This document shows positions 1-12,170 of a DNA stretch of 64,000 bases, in pieces (the first letter of the stretch is position 1; every line of letters starts with the position of its first letter). Below the pieces are notes generated by a model. That model worked only from the letters and a program-made list of their open reading frames with translations, was not told where the DNA came from and ran no database searches. Made by a program: the position numbers and the translations under genes. The DNA is from Eutreptiella sp. 'Long Island Sound 2002' (taxonomy: Eukaryota > Euglenozoa > Euglenophyceae > Eutreptiales > Eutreptiaceae), in NCBI GenBank assembly GCA_964036045.1, contig OZ038381.1:148747596-148811595 (forward strand), read 5' to 3'.

Positions 1-1870
1 CAAGCCAAAAAGGGGGTGAGCGCCGGTGAGGGAAGTAAATAGAGCATGGCAAGCGGTGCTGATACCGAGATGAGAGGTCGGTGCGGTAGCCGTAGGTAAG
101 ACCCCCTTCATGCGCCGAACCCCAACACTGCCCTTGGGATGCAGTGGAACAGCAAGAGGCTGGACCTGGGCCCAGCTTAGGAGCCTGACCAGTGGGCTAC
201 TCAAGGCGGAGGGGTGTTAGCTTCAGGGAAGTCCGGTCCTTGCAGACACCATGTGTCTTTCACCAGGACTGGAGCACAGCAAAGAGTTGGAAGTGGAGAA
301 CCGAAGGGCCGAAGAAACTCTGTTGTGGCGGGTACAGGCGACCAAAGCAACTCGTTTGGGGCGGGTCAGGGTGGCCAAAGAAACTCATTTCAGGTCAGGG
401 CAGCCAACACAATTCATTTGGGGTGAGTCCAGGTGGCCCATGAAACTCATTTTGGGCGGGTCTGGGCCACCAGACTGTTTGCCCCTGTGCCCCCTCCGGA
501 ACACCCATCTGCTACTTGACCACCCCTGCTAACCTCTGCTCCTCAACGTCCGTGCTGCAGTGATTTCCAATACCAAGGGCTTTTGCCTTCTTTTCTATCT
601 CCATCAGGTGATCTTTTGGTGATTTGGGCTCTTTGAGCGATGGTATCTGCCACCAGCCTCTCCTCCCTGCCATTTTGGTGAAGGTGGTCAACAGGCGTTG
701 GGTCGCCACAGAATACCGTTTTGACGCTCTGCTGAAAGGGTTGTTTTGTGACTGATTTGATATACACTTCATGTAGTGTGCAATATACAGTGAATTCTGT
801 TATTCCTCGTGGGTGACATCTGAATCCAGGAAGTCGTTTGCTGTTGCGTCGCATTTGAATTGCCACCGTTTGTGCTCATGTCACTGCAAAACTGCCGCAA
901 TTGTGCACACAGGCAAGCGTTGCAAGGGGCAAAAGAGAAGGGGACCCAGGACAAATGTTTGGGCTGCAGAAAAAGTAGCTTTGAGCTGCTGAACCATTGC
1001 ACAAATAGTCTCCTGGAAATCATCAGTTTCCCGCTTGGCTGACAACGCACATGAGCCCGCTGTTGAAAACGCACAAGGTTTGTAGATCAGTGAACAATTG
1101 TGCAACAAAAGGATGATCAACGGTGAAAGGCCTCATACCCACAGAATCTGACCATACCTCACCTGCATATGCTGAACCATGCTTGGCAGAGGCAATTGAG
1201 CATTAGGCAACCTTGCTAAAGCTTGACACAAGTTTATTTCGCACAGCGGCCTGGAAGGTGGGTGGGGGAATTCACACAAATTAGAATGCGCAATTTTCCA
1301 CAACAACAAAGTCCCTTTGTGACCCCCCCCCCTTGACAACTCTGCCATCGTCACACAAGAATCACAAGAATAGCATTCCAACACGCTTCATGAAACATGA
1401 TTTGGAAAACATACCTCCTCAACCGTTTCAGTGATCCGCCAATCCCCAATCCGCCACCCCATCCCTGTGCAACATGATGCAATAACATAGTCTGCCTGGT
1501 GTGCTCAGGCCAAGACTGTGGCTCAGAATGGCAATTGGGAGAAATGCCCCCAAAACTGCGGAAACATCTCGACCTAGAGGTGGATTCCTAGGGGGGAAGA
1601 AGATGAAGAGGGATTTTCCCAATTTTGTTAGAGTTCTGTGGCTGCAGATTTTTTCCCATCACATGGGGATCATTTCCCACACACGGTGCCTCACTTGCAC
1701 CCCGCGCTGGGGTACAGGTGTCACTTGCCAGTGTACTACACACGCTTCTCACGCAAGGACGTAGTGGCCCAACGGGCTACCATACAACAACGGTCCACTC
1801 CACTCCAAGGACCTCATTGTTATTTCCACCTGAACACAACACCGGGCCCTCCATTTGTGATGCAAAGCAG
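1..1870. other. Unassigned left flank
   Basis: No gene could be supported on either strand. The longest open frames are about 100 codons, overlap on opposite strands, and show no domain or motif. Apart from the 33-bp minisatellite at 314-474 and a short C-run near 1324, I see no structure. It is the DNA into which the first gypsy element inserted. Confidence 0.5.
314..474. repeat. Degenerate 33-bp minisatellite, about 5 units
   Basis: Units begin with GAAACTC or a near variant at 314, 347, 380, about 411 and 442. They continue through a GGGCGGGTCAGG-like core to a GGCCAAA-like end. The period of 33 keeps two frames open across the array, so the short proteins predicted here are probably artefacts of the repeat. 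Confidence 0.6.
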
Positions 1871-2578
1871 TAAGAAAAAGTCACTGCCATGTCTTTCTTG
1901 CAGGGCATGATCCAGGCAAAGCCCCCCTTAAAACCCTTTTGTTGATGCTAAGACTAACTTAAGTATCTTTATCACTCTTTTGAAGCTTTTAGTACACTCT
2001 TTCAAAGTAACTAGGGTTATAACCCTAGCCCCCCATGAAGTTCACCCCTACCACTTAACTGAGCGGAAGGTATCTTCCTTCATGGAGGATATACCGAAAT
2101 AAAATAGGCATTTCATGCTTTAGGCCTTTAGGGTTAAGCCTAGTGGTCTCCCACCCCAAGACCCCTATACTCAATTGTTTCTACCACTTATTGTGGTTCT
2201 ACTTTTTAACCGTTTCTGAATTCAGTTGCTTGGCCAAGTCATAATCTGTGTCTGGCCTAACTCCTTTGCCCCATAGTCCTAACCAACACTATTTCATCCA
2301 AAAGAGTGCTCATGAAGTGCTTGATGCTAACCTGGAGGCCAGAGTCAGGCCAGCCTTCACATAAAATCTTTTGTTTTATCCATTTGTGATTGAATCTTTG
2401 TATCTATACTTGCTTTGTCTATCTGCAGCCCTTCTGTGTTACACTGGATTTCAAACTATTCATTGATTCGATCCACATCCTCTTCTTGCTCTACTTGCTC
2501 CTTTGGTTTTGTGATTTCACCATCAAAAACCTGTAGGATTTCATCAAAATCTATAGGGCACTAATCAAGGACATCTTT
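1871..2578 (+). repeat. 5' LTR of gypsy copy 1
   Basis: It matches 12506-13210, 31081-31790 and 42036-42741 along its whole length, with a few differences per hundred bases by eye. It starts near TAAGAAAAAGTCACTGCC and ends near GGACATCTTT. It contains an 18-bp perfect palindrome, CTAGGGTTATAACCCTAG, at 2011-2028 that is kept in all four LTRs. Confidence 0.85.
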
Positions 2579-2579
2579 T

Positions 2580-2591
2580 CGGTAGCAGAGG
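2580..2591 (+). other. Primer-binding site, initiator-Met tRNA type
   Basis: CGGTAGCAGAGG follows the 5' LTR directly. Animal-type initiator tRNA-Met ends in CCTCTGCTACCA, whose complement is TGGTAGCAGAGG, so 11 of 12 bases match. The same site is present in copy 2 at 31793-31804. This fixes the boundary between LTR and internal region. Confidence 0.7.
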
Positions 2592-2834
2592 CAAACTGTG
2601 AGAACCTTTCGAACCGACTCTGAGCAGAAGCACAAGAAAGGCACACTGAAAAGCACATTGAACGTGTCCACTCAACTGTCCTCCCAAACCTGGCCGATCA
2701 GAAGTGTACAAGTACAACTTGGCAGTGTAGCCGACCCAAAGAGTGAACCGCCACTCAGAGCAGCATCTGGGTCTCAGGAAGATCCAAAGCACAGAAGGGC
2801 GAATCTAAATCCGCCCAGAACAACCCCATTAACC

Positions 2835-4863
2835 ATGGAAGCCCCAACGGCCCATGGTGAGGACAGCTTGCAAAGGCTCCGCAGGCGTGTCGAAGCCTCC
2901 ATCGCCCGGTTGGCCTGTCCGGCCTCGTCTTCTACTGTTCTTGGAGGTGGTCCTGACGAACAAGAGGACCTACGAAGGAGGATGGACGAGTTCATGCTCC
3001 ACAAAGAGTACCACAAGTCCACCGTAGGAGAAGATGGAGAAATACCTCTTGATGCCCTCGGGTCGCCGCCCCAAACTGAGATGGGCTCCTTCCTGTATTT
3101 TGGGCCATCTACAGACATGGCGAACACAGTATCACTACGGAGACGACCAGGAGTACACCAACACCCGAGAGCATGGCATTCAGACCTGCCGATAATTTCA
3201 ATGGCTCCTGAAAAGAGTCTGGATCCTCTTCGCCCGGAGCCGACCTATGGGGCTCTGGATCGTACGGCCGAAGTTTTGGCCAAACTTCTGTCCGGATCAG
3301 AAGACCCGGATGTGACAGCTCTGTCAGAGGCCGTCAAGGCTAAATTGGGTACCACTGAACCCTTACCCAAGCCAGCGTTACTCTCTCCTTCACCCGGATC
3401 GAGCACGTTGGCTGATGATCTCAAAAGATCAAGGGTGTCCAGGTTGCTACCGGAGGTTACTTGCCCCAGCCCTTTTCATCCTCGCGCCAGGACAGTCCCA
3501 ATAGCTGAACTACAGGATGTGCCGGTGATGGAGACTGAGAAAACAGGGCTGTCAGCCCTGGCACTTCTTGCCGGCTTATCTCCTCCCCCTTCTGGCCTAA
3601 CCCCGGGGGGTGGGAAGATGGGCAGACCGATTGCCCAGGCGAACATCCAGCTGGAGTTGCCGGAGTTCGACCCGAAAAACCTACCCGAATGGGCAGAAGA
3701 ATTTGCTGAGTTTCTTTTGCTAACGGGCCAATCCCATGTAGATGTGGCCACCAAATGCTCACTACCAAAACACTCCTGCAAAGAGAAATTTTTGGGAAAA
3801 CAGGTGAAACAGATTGTGAAACCCTGTTCAACCTGGGTAGAGGTACTCCAAAGACTGGAGAAAACATTCCCAGTCAATGAGACTGACCTCAGTGTGCGCA
3901 CATAGATAGAGGAGCCTACCTATGCTCCCTGAGTTTCCTTCTGCTGCGCGAGTCTCTGAATACGTATGCGACCTAGAGTATCTGTTTTCATGGATGAACG
4001 TGGGCTCTTTTGGAGCCACTGAGCCCCACCTGTGGCTCATGAGTAAGTTCCCCGAACGTACGTGGGATGATTGCCGCGCTACCTCTGAGAGGAAAAGCCG
4101 GACACACTCGTACGATGAACTGGTGGACCTGCTGATTGAGCTAGCTCTTGAGAGGAAGAATGACTCCTACATGGAGAAATTCCTCAAGAAGCACTTCGGC
4201 CGAGGTGGTACCCCTACCCCCGAACCTGGCGAAGGGAAAGGGCCTAAGAATCCCCCTAACGCCAACCAGGGGAGTGGTAAAGGGAGGTGTAACCTACGTT
4301 CCATGAATGAGGTTAAACCTGATGCAGGTACACCCCCTCTGTTCTACTGTAAACCTGTGAATGACAAGGGAAGACCTTGTCATGCCCCTGACTGCGACCA
4401 CCGCAGTAGCTGTATGCTGCAGATGAAAGGACAGCAGCATTCCAAGGATGGGAAGACTGTGACCCATCAGGATCATTTCAGGTGTACCATCAGCTGTGGC
4501 TATTGTGGCAAACGTCGTCACTACGAGGACAAATGTCACATAAAGAAACGCGAGAGTGATAAACTCAAGCGGCAGGAGGCTGAACGCCAGAAGACCCAAA
4601 CACCCACCAGAAACCCCCAGAATGGGGATAAAGGTGGTAAAGGAGGTGGCAAGGGGTGTGGCAAAGGTGGGCCCTCTAAGCCCTAGAGGCGCTCCTCAGC
4701 GCCCGCTGCTACTCCCCCTCCTGCCGAAGGTGACCCCAAGAAGCGCCCACAGGGTGATAACGCTTCCCCTGAGGGAAATAACTCCAAGAAGAGGCGACTG
4801 ACCTGGATGGCCAAGTTCCTCATGGCTGTAGGGGTGGATGTCAAGTTCCCCGCTGTGGAGTAG
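2835..4863 (+). pseudogene. gag (capsid/nucleocapsid) of gypsy copy 1, broken
   Basis: The protein would form the particle of the retrotransposon. I take the start at the ATG at 2835 because it sits in a strong eukaryotic context (AACCATGG) and is conserved at 32048 in copy 2; the frame upstream lacks another convincing ATG. A capsid-like region with an ELPEFDP...WAEEFAEFL stretch lies at about 3640-3895. A zinc knuckle C-X2-C-X4-H-X4-C is encoded at 4495-4536, preceded by further Cys and His residues, and followed by a Gly/Lys-rich basic tail. Breaks relative to copy 2 are a stop at 3903-3905 (CAG to TAG), a one-base insertion near 3915, and a stop at 4684-4686. The natural gag stop would be the TAG at 4861-4863. 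Confidence 0.8.
4861..4863 (+). promoter_or_regulatory. Candidate readthrough stop between gag and pol, copy 1
   Basis: A TAG ends gag, and the protease frame continues without a shift: TAG is followed by GGG GGC GGC TCC. The same arrangement is present in copy 2 at 34047-34049. In-frame UAG followed by G-rich sequence is the arrangement used by gammaretroviruses for Gag-Pol readthrough, so a similar mechanism is inferred here. Confidence 0.5.
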
Positions 4864-7800
4864 GGGGGCGGCTCCGAAGAGGAGGACTTACTTTTCTGGA
4901 TCCTCGTAAAATTCGGGGATCAAGTTTTTCGAGCGGTTCTTGACACCGGTGCAACACTTTCCATAGTGGCCCGGCGCCTGCTAAAAACTTTCAAGAAAAC
5001 TAAGACCGTGGCCATAAGAGTAGGGGATGGGCGTACCATCCATTCCTTGGGGGGGGTATGTGACTATATTCCTGGGCGACGAAACTGTGACCCAACACTG
5101 CAGAGTGTTGGACACCGACGCCTTTGAAATCGTCACTGGTACCGCCTTCCTACGAAGAAACCCCCAGGTAAAAATGCTGCCTCTCCAGCGCCCCTATTCT
5201 TTACACTGCGACTTTGGCAGTGGGCTCTTCTCAGTACCCTTGGAGCTGTCAGGACGAAAAGAGTCTGGGCTGTGCTACGCATCCAAGACTAACTATTGTA
5301 CTGAAAACTACCAATTGGCCCGTCACGTTCTTGAAAATGGACTGGCGGCCCTTCAGGTAAACCTGGATGAGATCCAGGTGGAATTGTTTGCGAGCCATCA
5401 ACAGCACATCATGCAGTTGTACTGCTCGAAACATTTGAACAACGCTTTGCATTTCTTCTGGAAAGCAATGGGCCTAGCGTATGCTAACCCTCCCTTCTCC
5501 CTGCTCGCGAAGGTTCTAACCGAAATCGCTTATGAGGGAGGAAGGGTTGTCATGTGCACCCCTGACTGGGGCTGCTCTGCTGAACACGCTTACTAGCGCC
5601 GTATGCTAGATCGAATGACCGTGGGAAGAGTACAACTCCCCGACAGTCCCATCTATGTGCCTGAGGACTCAGACACAGCTATGCAGGCCCCTGAGTGGGC
5701 CAGTTTCTTATCGATCGTCGATGGATCTCTCAATCCTATACCCCTGTGTGACCTAGACCAGGTGCCCCTGAAAGAGGTCATGGCCGAAAATGGTGGCCTG
5801 ACCCTTTCTGATCTCAAAAATCGATGTCCTGAACACCTATCTGTCACACTTACAGGTTGTGAATCTCCCGATGGCTATCTGGAACCTGGAGCTGTTAAGG
5901 AGGATGCTGACGACCAACTGTCTGAGATCGCCAGCACTATCCCTCCTGTTGATCCTAGCTGTGTTGATCTAAAACACAGTGCCTTCCTAGCCCAGCTGTT
6001 GCTGGAGGAGGTAGATCTAGAGTCAACCTCAGAACCCACTTCCCCTGTTGGGAAACCGGTACTACACATGCAGTCTATGCACACAGGTGAACCCGTGGCC
6101 CAGAGTCCTGATGCTCTAGTGTCGCCTGCTTCTAATAACATGCCACTGTCTGAGCATGACACTCAGGAACTCCGACGGCTGTTGTACCTGAAGGCCGAAG
6201 GTATTGAGCGCCAAGGGCGGCTGCAATACCTCGGTCAGACCTGCAAATGCTCCATGTGGTCTGAGGAGGACGATGTTTCCTACACGCTGCCTGACTCTGA
6301 GATACCCCTAGTGTATTCTTTGCACTATGGGCAGCAATGTCCCCCTGAGTGGGACGATGGTTCTGTACCTGCGGAAACTGCTGATCGGCAGAAAAAGAAA
6401 GAACATGGAAAGAGCAACCTCCATGCTGAGGGGGATTTCTTGCAGAAAATCGAGAGTCCTAACCTTGACCATCGACTAAAGAAACTGCTGCTAACCTATG
6501 AGGAGGTGTTCGGCGCCTTGCTGCCCCCCCTCTCTTGTAAAAAACTGGTCCAGAGGGACCTGAAACTGAAACCTGAATTTGAAAAGATGCGAGTGAGGCG
6601 TCGTCCCTATCCCGCTCCAGAAGGAAGAGGTTGAAGAAATTGAGCGCCAGATGCAGGAATGTATTGATGCTGGCCTCGTGGAAGAATATAAGAAGGGGGA
6701 CTACCCCCATCCCTGCAGTCCCTGTTTCATGGTTGCTAAACCCAGGTCGACTGCCCTACGACTGGTTGTTGACTATGGTGAGGTCAACAAGAAAACCCAG
6801 AACCACCCAGGGAGTATTCCTAACATGGAAAATACCCTGGAGCGTATTGCCAAATGCAGGTATAAGACCAAAATGGACCAACGCAGTGGTTTCTGGCATG
6901 TAGACCTAACTGCCGCAGCTCAGGAGCTGCTGCTTTTATAACCCCTAAGGGTCGTGTGTTTAAGTGGAAGGTCATGCCTTTCGGGGTGACTAATGCCCCA
7001 GCGCTCTTTCAGGAGCTAATGAACAAAATTTTGTACATACTGAGGCGCAGGCCTCTAGTACAGGAGTTGATTTCTCGGGGTGCAGAAATGGAGGCCCACA
7101 TCGACGACGTGAGTTTGGGTACTAATACCCAAGAGGACCATGTCCTTCTCCTGCGTGAACTTTTCACGGTTTGTCAAGAAAACCATCTCCGAATCAAACT
7201 CGAAAAATGTGAGTTTATGAAAGAGGAGATGGAATATTTGGGTTTCAACGTGGGGTATGGCTGGTGGAAACCAGCCGCGTCAAAGTGCAGCCCCTACAGG
7301 ACATGCAGATTCGCGATGACCCTAAGAAGGGTCTACACAACGTGAGGAGTTTTGTGGGCGCCTGTAACTTGTATAGGCGTCACATCCACAATTTTACCTA
7401 CTCCTCTGCCCCCCTCACTGACCTCATCAAGAAAGCTACTCCCTTGTGGTGGACCGCCAGAGAGGAGGAATGTTTCCAGGAGTTGAAGAAGAAAATTGCC
7501 TCCTCCAACTGCCTGGGAGTGCCTTGCCCTAATGGCTAGATGATCCTGATCACTGATGCAAGTGATGTAGGGGGGGCTGGAACGATCTACCAATGGCAGG
7601 AGCTTAACCCAGCTGAACTAACCCACTGCCATTATCGTACTAGTGGACTGAACCGTGATGGTTCCTTGAAACATGACTATCCTACCAGTGAGTGGCAGCT
7701 GGTGCCACTGGGAGACTGGAATTGGAAATGGAACCAAGCGCGTACCAATTACAGCACCTATGACCAGGAACTCCTGGCCGGTATGCTGGTGCTCTCGTCA

Positions 7801-9655
7801 CAGTGCCGACTCCTGGGATCCAACCCTATTGTCTGGCTCTGTGACCAGGAACCTGTGAAGTCTTTTCAGAAGGACCCACCACCAGAGAAAGCAAAACTAA
7901 AGCGGTGGTGGACTTACGGGAGCCAATTCAGGCTGACAGTTCATCATATCCCCGGTATAAAGAATGAACTGACTGACTATATATCGCGCAATAACTTCCA
8001 TGCGCTTATAGGTGAGAGCTCTGAGGCGCTCGCCAAAGAGGCATTCCAGCGTATAGATGTCCAGCTTGACCTGTCCATGCGCACTGCTGAATTCCTGGAG
8101 GGTTGGAGCCTAACCGACTATCAGTCAGAGTATAAAGAAATTCTATAAACCCTGAGCACTGGCCTCGAACCCCGTGTCATTGACGGGCACCGGTGGCATA
8201 AAAACAGCCAGTACCTCTTCAACGAGCACCGTATTGCTGTGCCTGAGGCACAACTGGATTGGTGCCTACAGTGGTCCCATCTCGGTTCTGGTCACACTGG
8301 CGCTAATCGCTCAGTGGACTTCTTCCGTGACTGTTTCTACTTCAGTCTAACCCTGACTGAACTGAGGTCTCGTATGCAGACCATTGTGGATGCTTGTGGC
8401 TGTCATGCCTGCAAGCAGAGCGACAGTAGGGATAGGGGACTGATTTCCAGCTTGCCCATACCCTATTGTGCTAACTCTCTTCTCCATGTGGATTCCATCC
8501 ACAGCCTACCACGCTTCGGCGGCTATGATAGTTGCCTAGTGGTCACCTGTGGCCTATCCTGCTTCACCCATGTGCTCCCTTGCAATAAGAAAATCACAGG
8601 TGAGCAGACTGTGAAAATGATGGTCGAACAATGGTTCGAATCCTATGGGGCACCTTAGGAGGTGCACTCTGACGAAGATGTACGCATCCGCAGTGACACT
8701 GGGTGGTACAAACGAGTGCTAAATGCCCTCAACGTGGAGGTAACCACAGGTCTGCCCTATACCCACACGTCTAACCCTCTTTGTGAGAGACAGAACCGTG
8801 TGGTGGAACAGAACCTGAGAATCCTGATGAAACAGGAGCGTACCAAGGACTGGGTACGCCTAGTGCCCTGGGCAGTGCTGATTACAGCGGAGCTCTTCTA
8901 CGGGTTCCGGCCCCCACGAACTGTTCCATGGAGGACGACCTGCTTGGTTCTTCAAAATCCCCTTTCCTGAGGACTTCAAGAGCCCTGTGGGAGATTGGCT
9001 GGAACACAAGCAGTCTCTGGCTAACCAGGCTGGTACTAACCTGAGACACATTCGTGACCGTGAACTGAGCCGACGGAACCTTCTACGGCAACCTGCCAGC
9101 TTCAAAGTTGGTGACCTTGTTTTCGTTCACCATTCACGCCTACCCCCCTGGCCACGTACCTGCCTACAGAATCCTTATTTTGGACCCTATCGTATCATCA
9201 GGATAGATGGATCCAGGATCCATGTCAGGTGCAGTCCACGCGTAAGTGGTGAACTGCTGTGTGCACCTAAACAGTTGAGGAACTATCACTCCCCTGACGA
9301 TTTGTCCTGGGATGAGTGGCGCCTCAGCGACAGTGAGGTCGAGCGTATAGACCTAGAGAACGCTGCCAGCCCAGAGAAGGCAGACGAACTCGAAGAGATG
9401 ACTGTCGATGAGATGGCAGTCGATGGTTACTACGTGGTTGCAGGTATTGCTCGCCACGAGTATAAACAGGGCTGGAAATTCCTAACCCTGTGGGATGGCT
9501 ATGGGTTATCTGAGGCGACCTGGGAACCTATGTCAGCCTTCATACAACCAGATGGGAGTATCAACCCCATCTTCCGCTCCTACCTCGTTGAGAACAACGA
9601 GGGGCAGCTACTAACCCGTGCTGAGACTCTGTCCCAGCGTAAAAAGAAAAACTAA
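4864..9655 (+). pseudogene. pol polyprotein of gypsy copy 1 (PR-RT-RH-IN-chromodomain), broken
   Basis: The aspartic protease has its DTGAT motif with Asp at 4942-4944. The RT has MPFGVTNAPALFQ at about 6972-7010 and the catalytic Asp pair at 7103-7108. The usual Tyr before it is His (HIDD), as in copy 2. RNase H begins ITDAS near 7550 and keeps DQELLA. The integrase has an H-x4-H/C-x2-C zinc region (about 8278-8415) and D, D, E at 8491, 8671 and 8785. The C-terminal chromodomain lies at about 9423-9540 and ends in the typical W-D-G-Y...TWEP pattern; this domain usually targets integration to chromatin. Stops or shifts relative to copy 2 include 5594 (TGG to TAG), about 6630, about 6940, 7537 (GAG to TAG), 8146 (CAA to TAA), 8656 (AAG to TAG) and about 8890. 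Confidence 0.88.
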
Positions 9656-9721
9656 TTTCCCTGTGTCAGTCTACTGACTGTGTTCTAACCTTACAGGTGC
9701 AGTGAGCACTCTTGCGCAGAC

Positions 9722-10069
9722 ATGCCTGTGTATGGGTGTAAGAGCAGTTGTCACAGTTGCCCAGCATTGCATCGCAGGACAGGACCGTTAGCCCCCCGTG
9801 ACAACCACTCCCTGGCCGAAGGCCATTGGTTTTTCAGAGACCACTGCTTACTTAGCACTGCACTGACCCTGTCTGTGCCCTGCAGTCCCATGCCTATGGT
9901 TTCCAGCGTGGACCAGGTGGCCGCTTATCATGTTTGCAGCCACCCAGCAGGTATGTGCCCTGTTGACCATGTGTTGCATGGGGAGTGCCCTGATGTAATG
10001 ACCTTGGGGAGCCAACGAAGAACGGTGCACTACTATTCTAAGGAGGGAATGACAAGCAAGGTGTTATGA
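9722..10069 (+). CDS. Small Cys-rich open frame after pol, unknown
   Basis: This 115-codon frame starts with ATG 67 bases after pol and has CKSSC-H-S-C near its N-terminus. A matching frame exists in copy 2 at 39238-39567, but there the ATG has become GTG. The copies differ at many amino-acid positions, so conservation is no stronger than for the surrounding noncoding DNA. A TTACAG acceptor-like site lies just upstream, so a spliced product is possible. No family recognised. Confidence 0.2.
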   Translation: MPVYGCKSSCHSCPALHRRTGPLAPRDNHSLAEGHWFFRDHCLLSTALTLSVPCSPMPMVSSVDQVAAYHVCSHPAGMCPVDHVLHGECPDVMTLGSQRRTVHYYSKEGMTSKVL

Positions 10070-11307
10070 GGCAAGGTGTGCCTTCCCTCCTTGGGGACAA
10101 GCGAGCCCACAGTTAGGACCCCTAACTGGTCCAGACCCATGGGGTTCTACCCTTCGTTACAGGGTTTATCATACCCCTAAGTGTGCTACGTATGTCTGTT
10201 TGTGTCTCACTTCTCTCCCTGGCGTGGCTCCCGGACACCGGGCTTCGCTGATGTCGGACCGAAGGTCCTAGTCAGTTACTATTACCACTTCTATGGCACC
10301 CGATTTCTTTGCTCGCGCCTATCCTTGGGGGAAGACGGCAAAAGCCCTACCTACTAGAGGGGAGGGGTGGCCAAATGTGCTAAGGGCATACAAAACGCCC
10401 TTTTTTGCGAAAGGCAAAAAGCTAACGCACTCCCCTGCCCACGAGGAAAAGCACGCCTGACAGGAGACACCACTACACTACACTCACTAACGCCAGCACC
10501 AGCCTTCGAAGGCAGGGTGAGCACTCATCACTTGCACCCAACTCCTGCCAGGCCTGCTGACCCTAACACCTACACACGCTACTTGGAGATGCTGTTGAAG
10601 TTGTCACGGGTCCTACTGACCCTCCTGTGAGAAAGCAACAGAACACAGCGCTACTGAGGGGCGTCACTACGCGTTTTTCTGTCAGGGCTTGGAGGGAGGG
10701 AGTGCTCATAGTGCGTCCACAGCGTAGATGGCGATGAAGTCGGACTGCACTCACCACTCCTGGTTGAGCTGCAGGTATTTTTTTTTGTGATCCACGCAGC
10801 ATATTTTAGCGCTGCCATATGGGACTGCACCAATCGCCCTTACCTTCCCACCTGTAAAGCAAAGGCCAATGACTGAGGTTCAAGACTGAGGAACCAAGAC
10901 AGCCTGCACGTGTTATACGCTTCTCAGGCTGCCCTATAATACGCTGTTCCTGAACCTCAGTACAAGCAAGCAAGCTTAAGGAACTCCACCCGTTCTCTTA
11001 AAGAACGTAGGTCGGAGCCCCTGGGTAACCTAAACAAGAGTTATACCGTGCGCACTTCGCGTGGCCTACCCTTTAATACGTCATATGCATGCACAAATAT
11101 GCACAGGGTTCCCAATTTCTCCTTCTATTGCCTAATCTTACAGAACTTAACCAATCAAAGCGTGACTCAACCAGGAGGTGAGCTCCTCCTGGGCTTACCT
11201 ACCTGACTCACCACGCATCATGTGAATGCCGAGGAAAACACGAGCGCAAAACAACCCTACGCGCTTAAACAAACCTACGGTGAATTAGAAACCACCCTAA
11301 GCGATTA

Positions 11308-11694
11308 ATGCACTGTGTGGCATGCATGGTTTCCTTGTCTTGTTTCCTGCAGAAAGAGGAGAGAGAGTGGCGCACTGCACAGCACAAAACAAGCCCAAGC
11401 GTTTTAAGCAACCCTACTTTAGCGTTACGGCAACACGAACACGAGCAAGCACTTTCTTTTCTTACCTGTGAAGAGAGAACAACGGTGAATTGGGGTACAG
11501 TGAAAGCGCCACAGCGTGTGAATGCCTCAATTAGGCACATGCATCGCAAGCACAGCGCATATTGTAACCCTACGTGCGCGCTGCGCGCTCCATTCGCATC
11601 GCACACCTTTCATTCCTGTTTTGACCTGTGCAGAGCAAAGAGAGGAGAACCCGAACCCCCAACGAACACAGCGTTGACAACCCTAACGTTTTAA
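11308..11694 (+). CDS. Open frame in 3' region of gypsy copy 1, unknown
   Basis: A 128-codon frame rich in His, Cys and basic residues, with a counterpart at 40840-41187 (115 codons). The match may simply reflect the shared ancestry of the two elements. No domain or membrane segment is visible. I regard coding status as unlikely. Confidence 0.15.
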   Translation: MHCVACMVSLSCFLQKEEREWRTAQHKTSPSVLSNPTLALRQHEHEQALSFLTCEERTTVNWGTVKAPQRVNASIRHMHRKHSAYCNPTCALRAPFASHTFHSCFDLCRAKRGEPEPPTNTALTTLTF

Positions 11695-12170
11695 CGAAGC
11701 AACCAACACGAAGGCAATGCATGCATGTGAAATGACACTGGCATACCTGAGAGGAGGGTTGTCCACCTGCTCTGTGGTGTGGGTTGATTTTGGAGACTTT
11801 TCCCTAAAGTTTATAAACACTTTGATGCAACTGCACAAAAATTTCCTTTAGAACTTTGAAAACTACGGCTCATACCTTCTTTTTCAAGAGCTGTTTACGC
11901 TTGCGCAACCCTGTTTTTGAAGTCTGCTTCTGTTGCGCTTGTCTGCAACTTTATGTTTTGGTGTAAAAACGACGATTTCTCGCGTGATTTCGTCAATTTT
12001 GAGCGATTTGACTTCTCAAATCGCTACACCTTTCGCTAAACCACAGGATTCACTCCCTGTTGGTTTCATTTTCTGTTTTTTCCAGCTCCTGGACATTTGT
12101 GTCCTCCATTGGGAGTATTGCTCCGCCCTGGCCCTTGGTCAGGACGTTTACTAAAGTGCTGTTTATGCAG

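Noticed and set aside
3903-3905. UAG reassigned to glutamine, because several TAG codons align with CAG
   Set aside because: TGA and TAA also appear at sense positions, TAG replaces Trp, Glu and Lys codons elsewhere, and frameshifts accompany them. Decay explains all cases more simply.
10226-10275. Ribozyme or riboswitch from the hairpins CCCGG-ACA-CCGGG and GGACC-GAA-GGTCC
   Set aside because: Helices are short. In copy 2 one becomes G-T paired, but no larger conserved fold or known core motif could be drawn.
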